Positions 11,776-20,365 of a stretch of 23,731 bases of DNA are shown piece after piece. Location: positions 1-23,731 of the IMG/VR virus record IMGVR_UViG_3300000117_000255. One strand, written 5' to 3'. The position numbers were made by a program, and so were the translations under genes. Source of the DNA: a virus. The notes below the pieces were generated by a model, which was not told the DNA's origin, did not search any database, and saw only the letters and a program-made list of their open reading frames with translations. Each line of letters opens with the position of its first letter. Positions within the stretch are counted from its first letter, which is position 1.

Positions 11776-13733
11776 ACACACTACCAAATGATTACCAAAA
11801 TTTTATAGCACTGAGCAGATATGCAAGGTGGCTGCCTGAAAAGAATAGGCGAGAAACGTGGAAAGAAACTGTAGCAAGGTACTTTGACTTTATGGAGGAG
11901 CACCTAAAAGAAAACACTGAGGGCGAGCTAACCCCTAAGACTAGGAAACTTCTTGAAGAAGCTGTGCTTAACTTAGATGTTATGCCTAGTATGAGAGCAC
12001 TAATGACTGCTGGTAAGGCACTGAAAGATAACAACATAGCTGGATACAACTGTGCTTATCTAAGTGTTGACCACCCTAAAGCATTCGATGAGTGCTTGTA
12101 TGTTCTTATGCACGGTACTGGTGTAGGCTTTAGTGTAGAGAGACAGCACACTAACAAACTACCAGAAGTACCAGAAGAAATGATTGATGTTGATGACATC
12201 GTAGTAGTGCAAGACAGTAAGGAAGGATGGCAGTCTGCATTTAGAAAACTAATTAACTACCTATACAACGGTGAAATGCCTAAGTGGGACTTCTCTAGAA
12301 TAAGACCTAAAGGTTCCAGGCTAGCTACCTTTGGTGGTAGAGCGAGTGGTCCAGAGCCACTGTTAGATTTATTTAACTTTGCTACTAACCTATTTAAAGA
12401 TGCAGTAGGTCGCAAGCTGACCAGCTATGAATGCCATCGTATGATGTGTAAGATAGCAGAGGTAGTTGTAGTGGGTGGTGTTAGACGTAGTGCCCTGATC
12501 TCACTATCTAATCTAACTGATGAGCGTATGCGTAATGCTAAGTCTGGTCAGTGGTGGTCTGATACACCAGAGATGGCACTGAGTAACAACAGTGTGTGCT
12601 ATACAGAAAAGCCAGACATAGGAATCTTTATGAAGGAATGGCTGTCACTGTATGAGTCTAAGTCTGGTGAGCGTGGTATCTTTAATAGAGAAGCAGCCAA
12701 GAAACAAGTAGCCTCTATTGGTAGACGTGATGTTGAACACGACTTTGGATGTAATCCTTGTAGTGAAATCATCCTAAGAGATGGACAGTTCTGTAATCTA
12801 ACTGAGGTAGTGGTGAGAGCAGAGGACAAACAAGAGGACATTTTAAGAAAGGTAAGGCTAGCTACCATACTAGGTACGTTCCAAGCGTCACTGACAAATA
12901 TCAAACGATTAAGGCCTAAATGGGTACACAATACAGAAGAAGAATCTCTCTTGGGAGTCTCATTAACTGGTATAATGGACAACTCTTTTATGAATGGAAG
13001 TTCAAGCAGAGGACACCACGGTAAAAAGTCCTTGCCAGACTTCTTGATTGAACTCAGAAAGCAGACAGTAACTACTAATAAGAAATGGTCTGCTGCATTA
13101 GGCATTAACCAGGCTACTGCAACCACAGCAATTAAACCAAGTGGTACAGTTAGTCAGTTAGTTGACAGTGCTAGTGGTATACACACTAGACACAACGACT
13201 ATTACTTTAGAAGAGTAAGAGCAGATGCCAAAGACCCAATAGCACAACTTATGGAAGATCAGGGCATCCCTTGTGAGGCTGATGTTATGAAACCTAATAG
13301 TGTTAAGGTCTTTACATTTCCTATGAAAGCACCCAAAGGTGCTGTGACTAGGAACGAAAGAACAGCTATTGAACAGCTAGAGTTGTGGCTTACATATCAA
13401 AGGTATTATTGTGAGCACAAGCCTAGTGTAACCATTAGTGTTAAAGAACACGAGTGGATGGAAGTAGGTGCGTGGGTGTATAGACATTTCGATGAGGTCA
13501 GTGGTGTTAGTTTCTTACCACACTCAGACCACACTTACCAACAAGCACCTTATGAAGATTGTACTAAGGAGCAGTACGCAGAGTTGGCTAAGAAAATGCC
13601 AAAGTCTGTAGACTGGGACTTGATTAGTAAGTATGAATTAACAGACTCAACAGTAGGTACTAAGACACTAGCCTGTACTGGTAGTGTATGTGAATTAGTA
13701 GACTTAGTTGAGGAGGAGAGAGATGTAGAATGA
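11772..13733 (+). CDS. nrdJ: Adenosylcobalamin-dependent (class II) ribonucleotide reductase
   Basis: This 653-residue enzyme should reduce ribonucleoside triphosphates to deoxynucleotides with coenzyme B12, feeding phage replication. It resembles the monomeric Lactobacillus leichmannii enzyme (about 740 residues): Cys94 in GYNCAY pairs with Cys341; the radical site is NPCSEI with Cys330 and Glu332; the C-terminal relay pair is Cys635 and Cys640 in LACTGSVCE. A phosphate-binding PSGT motif occurs at 456-459. Class II enzymes need no oxygen and no second subunit, a compact choice for a phage, but require cobalamin from the host or environment. The GTG start overlaps the previous stop (GTGA) and lies within GGAGATGAAGAG, a fair ribosome site. 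Confidence 0.93.
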   Translation: MNTLPNDYQNFIALSRYARWLPEKNRRETWKETVARYFDFMEEHLKENTEGELTPKTRKLLEEAVLNLDVMPSMRALMTAGKALKDNNIAGYNCAYLSVDHPKAFDECLYVLMHGTGVGFSVERQHTNKLPEVPEEMIDVDDIVVVQDSKEGWQSAFRKLINYLYNGEMPKWDFSRIRPKGSRLATFGGRASGPEPLLDLFNFATNLFKDAVGRKLTSYECHRMMCKIAEVVVVGGVRRSALISLSNLTDERMRNAKSGQWWSDTPEMALSNNSVCYTEKPDIGIFMKEWLSLYESKSGERGIFNREAAKKQVASIGRRDVEHDFGCNPCSEIILRDGQFCNLTEVVVRAEDKQEDILRKVRLATILGTFQASLTNIKRLRPKWVHNTEEESLLGVSLTGIMDNSFMNGSSSRGHHGKKSLPDFLIELRKQTVTTNKKWSAALGINQATATTAIKPSGTVSQLVDSASGIHTRHNDYYFRRVRADAKDPIAQLMEDQGIPCEADVMKPNSVKVFTFPMKAPKGAVTRNERTAIEQLELWLTYQRYYCEHKPSVTISVKEHEWMEVGAWVYRHFDEVSGVSFLPHSDHTYQQAPYEDCTKEQYAELAKKMPKSVDWDLISKYELTDSTVGTKTLACTGSVCELVDLVEEERDVE

Positions 13734-13864
13734 AATACTTAATGATGTTAATGTTGCTTACAGGGTGTGCTGAATTTCAAACCAAAATAGATATGCACAA
13801 AGATGAAAGGCTCATATGCAAGTCAGAAAATATGAATCTGTGTGCTGGTTGGAGAACAGAGTGA
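13730..13864 (+). CDS. Small putative lipoprotein
   Basis: A 44-residue protein begins at ATG 13730, overlapping the reductase stop (ATGA). The N-terminus MKYLMMLMLLTGC is a compact signal peptide ending in a lipobox, with Cys13 as the likely lipidated residue; the mature part is about 32 residues with two more cysteines (Cys30, Cys38). It should be attached to the inner face of the outer membrane or to the inner membrane. Small lipoproteins beside small membrane proteins recall Rz1 spanins, but there is no clear Rz partner or proline-rich segment, so that is only a suggestion. AGGAGGAGAG lies about ten bases upstream. Confidence 0.68.
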   Translation: MKYLMMLMLLTGCAEFQTKIDMHKDERLICKSENMNLCAGWRTE

Positions 13865-13980
13865 AGATATTAAAAGCAATCATACACACTGCTTACTTTG
13901 TAGCAGCAATGGTTTCTACAGGGTGTTTAATCTATGTTGTCATATGGTTAAATGCTCTTAGGAAAGGGTGGCTTATATAG
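13861..13980 (+). CDS. Small membrane peptide with GTG start
   Basis: This 39-residue frame starts with GTG at 13861, overlapping the previous stop (GTGA). It is almost entirely hydrophobic from residue 6 to 30 and ends in RKGWLI, giving one membrane helix with a short positive C-terminal end. It contains VSTGC, which resembles a lipobox, but the residues after the Cys stay hydrophobic, so I favour a membrane helix over a lipoprotein. It lies between a lipoprotein and a holin-like protein, which suggests a lysis or envelope role. No separate ribosome site is strong; coupling is assumed. Confidence 0.55.
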   Translation: MKILKAIIHTAYFVAAMVSTGCLIYVVIWLNALRKGWLI

Positions 13981-14006
13981 CCAATTAAAATAATAAAGGA
14001 GTTAAT

Positions 14007-14249
14007 ATGTTAGAGAAAATAAAGAACGGTGCTGATGGTGCAATAGATGTTGGCATCAAATTAATCAGCCTATCAATTATATTACAAGTTATCTTTGGAC
14101 CAAAGGTAGCCTTCCTAACTGGAGATGTAATTGGTTCTATACTAGGTATAGTATGGACTTTAGGAAACGGTGGACTAGCAGGCATCATTGCTGCTGTTAT
14201 TATCTGGAAGCTACTCGACAAAGACATAGTCGATGAGCTCAAAGACTAA
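14007..14249 (+). CDS. Holin-like small membrane protein
   Basis: The 80-residue product has two hydrophobic segments, about 16-36 and 40-68 (the second Gly-rich and long enough for one helix plus part of another), a charged N-terminus and a charged C-terminal tail (LLDKDIVDELKD). Size, topology and charged tail fit a phage holin, which forms holes in the inner membrane at lysis. No endolysin is visible in the window, so the call rests on topology alone; another membrane function is possible. AAAGGAG lies seven bases before the ATG, in a leader (ATAAAGGAGTTAA) also found before the SSB gene. Confidence 0.55.
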   Translation: MLEKIKNGADGAIDVGIKLISLSIILQVIFGPKVAFLTGDVIGSILGIVWTLGNGGLAGIIAAVIIWKLLDKDIVDELKD

Positions 14250-14367
14250 GCCTAAAAACTCTGGCGGTCTTGTTCAAATGGACAAGACTGCTAGACTCTA
14301 CCAAGAACTCAGAAAAAAGAAAACAACCAAGCCGAGGGAACTATGGAAAAGGGACTGGACAAAATAA
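14233..14367 (+). CDS. Small basic protein, tentative
   Basis: A 44-residue frame begins at ATG 14233 inside the end of the holin-like gene and runs 25 bases into the DUF3310 gene, filling a 93-base gap. It is basic and polar (SSKTKPKN at the start, LRKKKTTKPRELWKRDW near the end). The ribosome site is weak, so translation would depend on coupling. A competing frame in the same stretch (14270-14455) overlaps the DUF3310 gene for over 110 bases and is less likely. Function is unknown. Confidence 0.42.
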   Translation: MSSKTKPKNSGGLVQMDKTARLYQELRKKKTTKPRELWKRDWTK

Positions 14368-14576
14368 ACCCTTCACATTATCAGAAGGGAAAGATAGAAG
14401 TAATAGATTTTATATTAGACCAAAAGATGAGTTACCTAACTGCAAGTGCGTGTAAGTATTTGTGTCGTTGGGAGCACAAACATCTTGGTGAAGGCAGACT
14501 AGATGACCTAAGAAAGGCACGCTGGTTTATTGAGAAACAGATAGAAGAGATACTTAAAGAGGAGAACATCAAATGA
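14343..14576 (+). CDS. DUF3310 phage protein
   Basis: This 77-residue protein carries the DUF3310 pattern: INPSHYQKGKIEVIDFI near 8-24, then YLTASACKYLCRW at 31-43 and the helix DDLRKARWFIEKQIEEI near 54-70. The family is common in phages, often annotated as a nucleotide kinase-like or hypothetical protein; to my knowledge its role is not settled. GAGGGA lies just upstream of the ATG. It ends overlapping the next ATG by four bases (ATGA) and sits with DNA-processing genes, which suggests a part in DNA metabolism. Confidence 0.82.
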   Translation: MEKGLDKINPSHYQKGKIEVIDFILDQKMSYLTASACKYLCRWEHKHLGEGRLDDLRKARWFIEKQIEEILKEENIK

Positions 14577-14971
14577 TAAGCAAGGGTATCTTACCTATGC
14601 CCACATATTCTAAAGGCAGAGGAGATAAAAAGAAAACAAACTTGCTTAGTCTTAATGTCTTTATACACTTACATCCTTTTGCCAAAGGCAAGTGCAAGGA
14701 TGATTACTATGAAGTAGTCAAAGAGTTTGTAAAGACTTTACCTAAATACAAAAAGATAACACCTTCATACACACTGTATTTCAAGAACAAAAGAAAAAAA
14801 GATTTAGACAATTACACGTTTCCTATGCACAAGTTTCTTATGGATGCATTAGTTAAAGGCGAAGTTATAAAAGATGATGACTATGATTATGTTGGTGAAA
14901 TCAATACTAAGTTTGGTGGCATAGAAGATGACAACTATGTTGTTGTTGAGATAACAGGGGAGGAGTTATGA
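14573..14971 (+). CDS. RusA-type Holliday junction resolvase
   Basis: The 132-residue enzyme probably cuts four-way DNA junctions before packaging. The RusA signature is clear: KDLDNYTFPMHKFLMDALVKG (two acidic residues and Asn, then the helix to the Asp-Ala-Leu) followed by VIKDDDYDYV, supplying the metal-binding aspartates, at about 80-110. The N-terminal strand region with basic residues (SKGRGDKKK) fits DNA binding. Length matches RusA (about 120). The ATG overlaps the previous stop (ATGA) and follows AGAGGAGA. It is next to a second nuclease and close to the end of the replication module. Confidence 0.82.
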   Translation: MISKGILPMPTYSKGRGDKKKTNLLSLNVFIHLHPFAKGKCKDDYYEVVKEFVKTLPKYKKITPSYTLYFKNKRKKDLDNYTFPMHKFLMDALVKGEVIKDDDYDYVGEINTKFGGIEDDNYVVVEITGEEL

Positions 14972-15351
14972 CTCAAGAAGAATTGCAAGACATATCTAGT
15001 AAGAAGTTGGGCATAGTAATGACACCAACTAAAGACAAGTTCTGCACGTTTGATGCACACAGTTATGATTATGTAGTTGAGTTTAAATGTAGAAGAACAC
15101 ACTATGACACACAACTAATAGAGTACAAGAAGTACAAAGCTAACCTTGAACAAGCAGACGAAAGCGGAAAAGAATTTCTATACATCATATCTACACCTAA
15201 TGGTGTGTATGTATTTAATGTGAGTGAGTTACGAGATCAGGGCTATGACTTTAAATGGGAGGACAGACGTATGCCATCCAAGACAGACTTCTCTGGCCAG
15301 TATCACTTAGACAAAAGAGTAGGGTATATAGATGTTAGGTCCTCAATCTAG
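14968..15351 (+). CDS. PD-(D/E)XK-like small nuclease
   Basis: This 127-residue protein has the look of a compact restriction-type nuclease: acidic residues Asp29 and Asp34, the strand YVVEFKCRR giving the E-x-K pair Glu38-Lys40, a helix with Tyr and Lys (QLIEYKKYKANLEQA), then a strand FLYIISTPNGVYVFNV. The order fits endonucleases of the PD-(D/E)XK group used by phages for host DNA breakdown or repair, but I cannot name a family. GGGGAGGAG lies five bases upstream and the ATG overlaps the previous stop. Its 3' end overlaps the converging ParB-like gene by 17 bases, so the two transcripts collide. Confidence 0.65.
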   Translation: MTQEELQDISSKKLGIVMTPTKDKFCTFDAHSYDYVVEFKCRRTHYDTQLIEYKKYKANLEQADESGKEFLYIISTPNGVYVFNVSELRDQGYDFKWEDRRMPSKTDFSGQYHLDKRVGYIDVRSSI

Positions 15352-15805
15352 CTTTTAAAAATTCTTGTATCTCTGGTATTTCTTTTCTTGTTATACCTTG
15401 CTTTAAGTAAACAACAGGAACTTTTACATCCGAACCTGTTTCGTCTTTTATTGTTTGTGCTATAAATATTCTTCTGAGTCCATCTATTACTTGGTTAGAA
15501 TCTCTGTCTATTAGTACAGGTGTTTGAACACCCTTATTTTCAATAGAACTCTTCATTTGATTGTATTTGTTTTTCTCCATACCTATACCCCTTTCAGGAA
15601 GTTTGCTAACTTCTATATATTTTATATCGGTTAGACCATATTTATCTTTGAATGGTTTTGGCAGCTTATTGTTTTTATTTTGATTTGATTCAGTTGAAGT
15701 TATTAACTGATTCATCTTCATATCTAATGCTGGGTCTTTAGCAACCTCATTAGCTCTCTTGTTAAACTCTTTGTATCCAGGTACTATCTCTGTTCCACAA
15801 GCCAT
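15335..15805 (-). CDS. ParB/Srx-like domain protein
   Basis: The 156-residue protein contains a ParB N-terminal-like domain in its second half: YIEVSKLPER near 63-72, IENKGVQTPVLIDRDSNQVIDGLRRIFIAQ near 87-117, with the box VIDGLRR in place of the usual D-G-x-x-R. This fold acts as a CTP-dependent DNA clamp, nuclease or ATPase in different families; which applies here is unknown. It is the last gene of the leftward late operon, directly after a giant virion-type protein (TAATG overlap), so it may be packaged or help DNA entry. A GGAG lies eleven bases upstream. It converges with the plus-strand nuclease gene. Confidence 0.68.
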   Translation of the reverse strand: MACGTEIVPGYKEFNKRANEVAKDPALDMKMNQLITSTESNQNKNNKLPKPFKDKYGLTDIKYIEVSKLPERGIGMEKNKYNQMKSSIENKGVQTPVLIDRDSNQVIDGLRRIFIAQTIKDETGSDVKVPVVYLKQGITRKEIPEIQEFLKARLRT

Positions 15806-18800
15806 TAGTCATTCACTCCAAATAAATTCTGTGCTGGTTTAAATCCTACACCAGCAGCACCAAGAGAACCATCAAGGCTCTTAGCAAACCACTCAAGCAA
15901 ATTACCACCCACACTGACATCTTCCAAACCATCCTCATCAGCAGTCCATACTGGTGTTATTACATCAGCATATAGAGTATCAATTGCACCTATAGCAGTA
16001 CCACCTAGTGAAGTCACAGCACCATCAGCAAATCTACCAGCACCAAGTATCATACCTGGAGCACCAGTAAGTCCCATCCTATCTATGGTTTCTTTGAATG
16101 ATGGGTCTTCAAAGTCTTGTCCCTTGATTGCATCCTTGAGCATCTCACCTGTGTATACAGCAGCGTAACCAAATGCAATAGCACCTATCACACCAACAGC
16201 AGCTCCATAGTCTGGAGTACACTGCTTTGGGTTTAGTTTTCTAAGTAGTCTCTTAACTACTGTATTACCAAACACAACTGGGAATGTCTTGAGCTGTGCA
16301 ATGATAGCCATCCTAGGGTCTGACATCCATAATGGTTTGTTACTAGCTCTTGGGTGTACCACAACATCATCAACTACCTTCTGCATCCAAGGTATAAGTA
16401 AGTCTCTTACAGTAACATCAAGCTCTCTTACATCTTCCTTTTTCTTTTTCTTCTTGTTAGCTGGTGCTACTTGTCTTGTTTCTTTCTTGACTACTGTATC
16501 TAGAACGTCATCTCTTGTTATGTCTATCTTAACTTTTCCATCAGCACCCCTAAATGCATTAGCGATCAGGCTGAAATCTTGTCTGCTTAATCCATTTTCT
16601 TTTAGTTCACTGTCAAGCCTACGCTGGTCTATGTCTTTTAAATCTCCAGCTATGATGCTGTTAGCCTTGTGGTTTAGGTTAGCCATCCACGCTTGTGCAG
16701 CCCAGTTCCTGTTGAAGTTAGTAAACTGTGTAAGCATACCACCCAGTGGTGTTCTAAAGTAAATGCTAAGCACCTTGTTGGTATCTGTTGCAAATATCTG
16801 GTCTAGTCTTTCATTAACCCTTGGGTCTAGATTAAATCCTAGTGTAGCCATAGCTGTTGCACTCTCACCAGGCTCTATGTATTTACCAGACATACCCTTT
16901 CTTGTACCATCTATTGCATACTTAAATGCCTTAGGTAGTGTAGCTAGCATATTACCAAAGCCAGCTCTCTCACCTATCCAAGCAAGCTCTGATAGTGATG
17001 ATAGTGTTGCTAAACCTAGATGAGTTATAGCACCTACAGTGGTAGCAAATTTAGATGCGGCCAAAGCATTCGGGTTTGCATCCTTTTTGTATATGTTATG
17101 TGATGCATCATACAAATCATATGCTCTGTCTACTTCTTTTTGTGTAATCTCTCCAGCTCTTTGTAACTTACCAAGCTCTGCCTTTAGTTTAGATGCATCC
17201 TTACCAAAGATGTTAGCTGATGCAACACGAGTTGCTGCATTCTGCAAGTAGTTAGTAAGAACCTTCTCTATGTTCTGCTCTCTAAAGTTAAGACCTTCTT
17301 TGTCTGCCAGTGCATCTAAGTTTGACCAAGCCTCACTTCTAGATTGCTCAAAAGACCTCTTTGTTTGTCCTTCAAATGCTGGGTCATCTGGTCTGTCTAT
17401 TCTAACTGATGGGTCATATCCATTAACAATACCATCAGCAATCTCAGCAGCTTCTTTTGGACTAATCTCTTTTACCTTGCCACCTTTACTAGCAACTGCT
17501 TGCTTACTGGATTCAACTAAGAGTCTAATGAAATCATCTTTGTTGGCTTTAACTGCTTCTTTGCTAATTGGGTTAGTCAAGTAATCTTCTACTGCTTGTG
17601 ACTCAGCCAACAGACCGTTGTCTACCATATCTCTTCTTACAAGCTCTATGGTTTCTTTAATAGTTTTTATGTCACTTTCTAGCTGTGCTGTGTTGCCTTG
17701 AAATTCTTTAGGTAAGTTTGCCTTTGGTCTCTTTGGGTCTATTCTGTGCAGTATGTATGCACTCATTTCTGGACTAATGTCTTTACCTATCTGACCAATA
17801 AACATCTTCTTGTCTGAGTATCTATTAACTATGTTGATTACATTCTTAAGATACTGACCACTCTTTCTTTCTTTCAAGTTAAAGAAGTTATCTCTTACAC
17901 CTTGCTCGCCAGTTCCAGTCTCTGTTGCTTGGAACATCTGTAATATTCTGTTAGCACCTTGATATACAGCACCAGACTGAGCCTTGTTTCTTAGCTTGAG
18001 CAGTGGGTCTGTTCCTTTAAATGCTATAGCACTTGTTAGTTGTTGTGCTGACTCTTTAACATCAACACCAGTAAGACTTTTAAGTGCCTTGTTTCCTTTG
18101 TCTGCAAGTAATTTAAACTCTGACTCATAGCCCTTGCCTTCTGGTAGTTTAATTTGTCCCTTGACTGCATCTAAAGTGTCTGGTGCATTAGCTAGCAAGT
18201 CTCTGTTGTAATTCTTAACCAACCTTCTTGCAGTAGATAAGTCTCTGTTTTGCTCTCTGCCCACACCAACTGCTGCTGGAGTAGACGCGGCACCAGCTAT
18301 AGGTCCAGCAATGACAGCTTCTTCCATCAGCTCTTGCAGTCCCTCAGATGTTTGTAATTTTCCAGGGTCTTGGCTTGTTGCTATCTGCAAACCTTTTTGC
18401 CCAGCCTCAGTAGCCATCTCTGTGCCTACAATACCAGCACCAAACTTAGCACCCTTGCCTATTTGTTTAGCTAGCTTGTCTCTGTTTGTGTTTACAAGTT
18501 TAACTAAAGAATCTTTTGTTGCATTAACACCACCATTACCAAGAGCTTTAGTTAGCAACTTAGATGTCTCAGTTGCACCTCGCCTTGGCGCGATCAGGTC
18601 TAGGTAAGTTACACCCATACCTACAGTTGCAGCCCAGCTTTTCTCTGTTGGTGTCAGCTCTCTGCCAGCAGCGGCCTCGTGCTCTGCAAGTGTGTCTGCA
18701 AAGTTCATATTATATGTAGTGGCTGCAGTGCCCCAGTTAATAGCAGTACCTAGTATCTTGGTTACTGGTGTTGGTATTGCTTTCATAGTATTACCAATAG

Positions 18801-19092
18801 CAAACCCAAGCATAGGTGCTATAGTATTCATAGAGTTTAGTGCAGCTTTTTCTTTCCACCACTCAACTGGCTTCTCAGACTCAAGTAACCTACCAGGATA
18901 TTTAGATTCAAAGCCACCTAGTTTTCTTTCTTGCTCTGAGGCAAAGGCATCAATAGATGGTGTGTCTATACCAAGTATGTCACCAAATGCTGAAGCACCC
19001 TCCCCTTGCATCTGAAGATACTGAGGCATAGATGCTTGCATAGCACTAAGTCTTCTTAGTCTTTCCTCTTCTATCTCTTGTGTTATTGCCAT
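15805..19092 (-). CDS. Large internal virion/ejection-type protein
   Basis: At 1095 residues this is the largest gene in the window. Size, minus-strand position at the end of the late operon and composition (Ala, Lys and Glu rich helices with separate hydrophobic stretches near 88-128 and 960-980) fit the internal core proteins that podoviruses inject to form a conduit for DNA, such as T7 gp15 or gp16. A run of six lysines inside a basic patch lies near residue 880. I see no lysozyme or transglycosylase motif that I can defend. The ATG directly follows the preceding stop (TAAATG) with AGGATT upstream. Role is inferred from context. Confidence 0.6.
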   Translation of the reverse strand: MAITQEIEEERLRRLSAMQASMPQYLQMQGEGASAFGDILGIDTPSIDAFASEQERKLGGFESKYPGRLLESEKPVEWWKEKAALNSMNTIAPMLGFAIGNTMKAIPTPVTKILGTAINWGTAATTYNMNFADTLAEHEAAAGRELTPTEKSWAATVGMGVTYLDLIAPRRGATETSKLLTKALGNGGVNATKDSLVKLVNTNRDKLAKQIGKGAKFGAGIVGTEMATEAGQKGLQIATSQDPGKLQTSEGLQELMEEAVIAGPIAGAASTPAAVGVGREQNRDLSTARRLVKNYNRDLLANAPDTLDAVKGQIKLPEGKGYESEFKLLADKGNKALKSLTGVDVKESAQQLTSAIAFKGTDPLLKLRNKAQSGAVYQGANRILQMFQATETGTGEQGVRDNFFNLKERKSGQYLKNVINIVNRYSDKKMFIGQIGKDISPEMSAYILHRIDPKRPKANLPKEFQGNTAQLESDIKTIKETIELVRRDMVDNGLLAESQAVEDYLTNPISKEAVKANKDDFIRLLVESSKQAVASKGGKVKEISPKEAAEIADGIVNGYDPSVRIDRPDDPAFEGQTKRSFEQSRSEAWSNLDALADKEGLNFREQNIEKVLTNYLQNAATRVASANIFGKDASKLKAELGKLQRAGEITQKEVDRAYDLYDASHNIYKKDANPNALAASKFATTVGAITHLGLATLSSLSELAWIGERAGFGNMLATLPKAFKYAIDGTRKGMSGKYIEPGESATAMATLGFNLDPRVNERLDQIFATDTNKVLSIYFRTPLGGMLTQFTNFNRNWAAQAWMANLNHKANSIIAGDLKDIDQRRLDSELKENGLSRQDFSLIANAFRGADGKVKIDITRDDVLDTVVKKETRQVAPANKKKKKKEDVRELDVTVRDLLIPWMQKVVDDVVVHPRASNKPLWMSDPRMAIIAQLKTFPVVFGNTVVKRLLRKLNPKQCTPDYGAAVGVIGAIAFGYAAVYTGEMLKDAIKGQDFEDPSFKETIDRMGLTGAPGMILGAGRFADGAVTSLGGTAIGAIDTLYADVITPVWTADEDGLEDVSVGGNLLEWFAKSLDGSLGAAGVGFKPAQNLFGVND

Positions 19093-20340
19093 TTATAATC
19101 CTAGTTCTTCACCTACTTGTCTAACAGCCTCTCCTCTTAGTTGTTCTTCTCCTAGATTCATATAGTTAGGGTCTTGAGCTAACTCTGTCAGTCTTATAGC
19201 AGCCAGACTAGATATTCTCTTGAGCTCATCATCACTCTTATCATCAAATGGCAACCAAGTACCACCATATGCATCCTTTACTAAATCAAACATACCTTCA
19301 GCTAAGTTGCTTACAGTAGGCTTACCGTACTGGGATTTTAAAGTAGCTTGTGCTTTTGCCAATGCTGTTGCATTATCCATTACACCCTTCTCTATAGCTG
19401 CAAATTGTTTATTAGGTTCTGTTTTAGTAGCCCTTTGTTTTGGTGTTGAGCCATAATAATCCATAAGCACACCCAACTTGCTAAGTCTGTTGTAACTTGG
19501 AGGACCTCCTGGAATTAGTGGGTCAGTCAAAAACCCAGGTTTCTTTAGGTTTTCCATAATTCTTTCCATAGGGTTAAGACTAGCTACTCTATCTGCTTCT
19601 GCTTTAGTAGCAGCCTCTGTTGCATTTCTCTGGGCAAGTGCTTGAGTGTTGTCTTCAATAGCTTTATTTTGTATAGCTTGTGCTGATGCTGCTTGGTTAG
19701 CTTTTATTTCTTTACTAGCTTGTGTCAACCCTGGTCCAAATTGGTCATAGCCAGCAAGACCAGCTGCACCAATACCAGCAGTTCTAAGTGGAGCAAATTT
19801 TCTTGTGCTGCCCATATTGTCCATAAGTTGCTTAATTCCACGTTGTCCAGCTTGTGCATTAAAAGGTGCAAGAACATTCCTAGCTGGCGTGGTTACAGTG
19901 CTTGCTGGAACTGGTGGTAGATTTATTGGCTTGCCAGTTATTGGGTCTATCATACTAGACTTTCTAGCTGGTTGCCCAGGAATGTTTCTAGTAGTAGGAT
20001 TTGCAAGACCAAACTTGTTTGTGTTAGCAGCAGTCACATTTAATTGGTTTTTCTTTATTTGGTTTTCCAGTGCTTTTCCAGTTAAGTTTTTTCTAAATAC
20101 CTTATCAAGTGCATACTTGCCTCCCCTCATAAGCAATCCTCTTCCAAGCCCTAATGGAGTAAGATAAGTTGCTTCCAAAGCAGCCTTTCCATAATTTATG
20201 TTTCCATCATCTGTTACATATCTGTCAAAAAAACTACCACCACTTTTAGATGGTGTGCTTGGTTCTTCTACCCAAGTGCTGTTCGTGGGACAAGCACCCT
20301 TAACACCCTTGACTGGTTTTCCGTTGTACATACAAGGCAT
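19093..20340 (-). CDS. Putative virion protein
   Basis: I do not recognise this 415-residue protein. It opens with a distinctive short Cys-containing head (MPCMYNGKPVKGVKGACPT), continues through a region with a Gly/Leu-rich helix (about 55-75) and a Pro/Thr-rich linker (about 115-160), has an Ala/Gln/Asn-rich coiled part near 205-250, and ends in an acidic helical domain. Such composition is common in internal or minor structural proteins of podoviruses. AAAGGAG lies upstream of the ATG. It sits between two other presumed virion genes and runs directly into the 1095-residue gene, so a joint role in DNA ejection is likely but unproven. Confidence 0.6.
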   Translation of the reverse strand: MPCMYNGKPVKGVKGACPTNSTWVEEPSTPSKSGGSFFDRYVTDDGNINYGKAALEATYLTPLGLGRGLLMRGGKYALDKVFRKNLTGKALENQIKKNQLNVTAANTNKFGLANPTTRNIPGQPARKSSMIDPITGKPINLPPVPASTVTTPARNVLAPFNAQAGQRGIKQLMDNMGSTRKFAPLRTAGIGAAGLAGYDQFGPGLTQASKEIKANQAASAQAIQNKAIEDNTQALAQRNATEAATKAEADRVASLNPMERIMENLKKPGFLTDPLIPGGPPSYNRLSKLGVLMDYYGSTPKQRATKTEPNKQFAAIEKGVMDNATALAKAQATLKSQYGKPTVSNLAEGMFDLVKDAYGGTWLPFDDKSDDELKRISSLAAIRLTELAQDPNYMNLGEEQLRGEAVRQVGEELGL

Positions 20341-20365
20341 TATCTTTCTCCTTTAAAATTATTCA

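Noticed and set aside
14270-14455. Frame of 61 codons across the DUF3310 start
   Set aside because: It overlaps the recognisable DUF3310 gene in another frame and has no ribosome site; the frame 14233-14367 fits the gap better.
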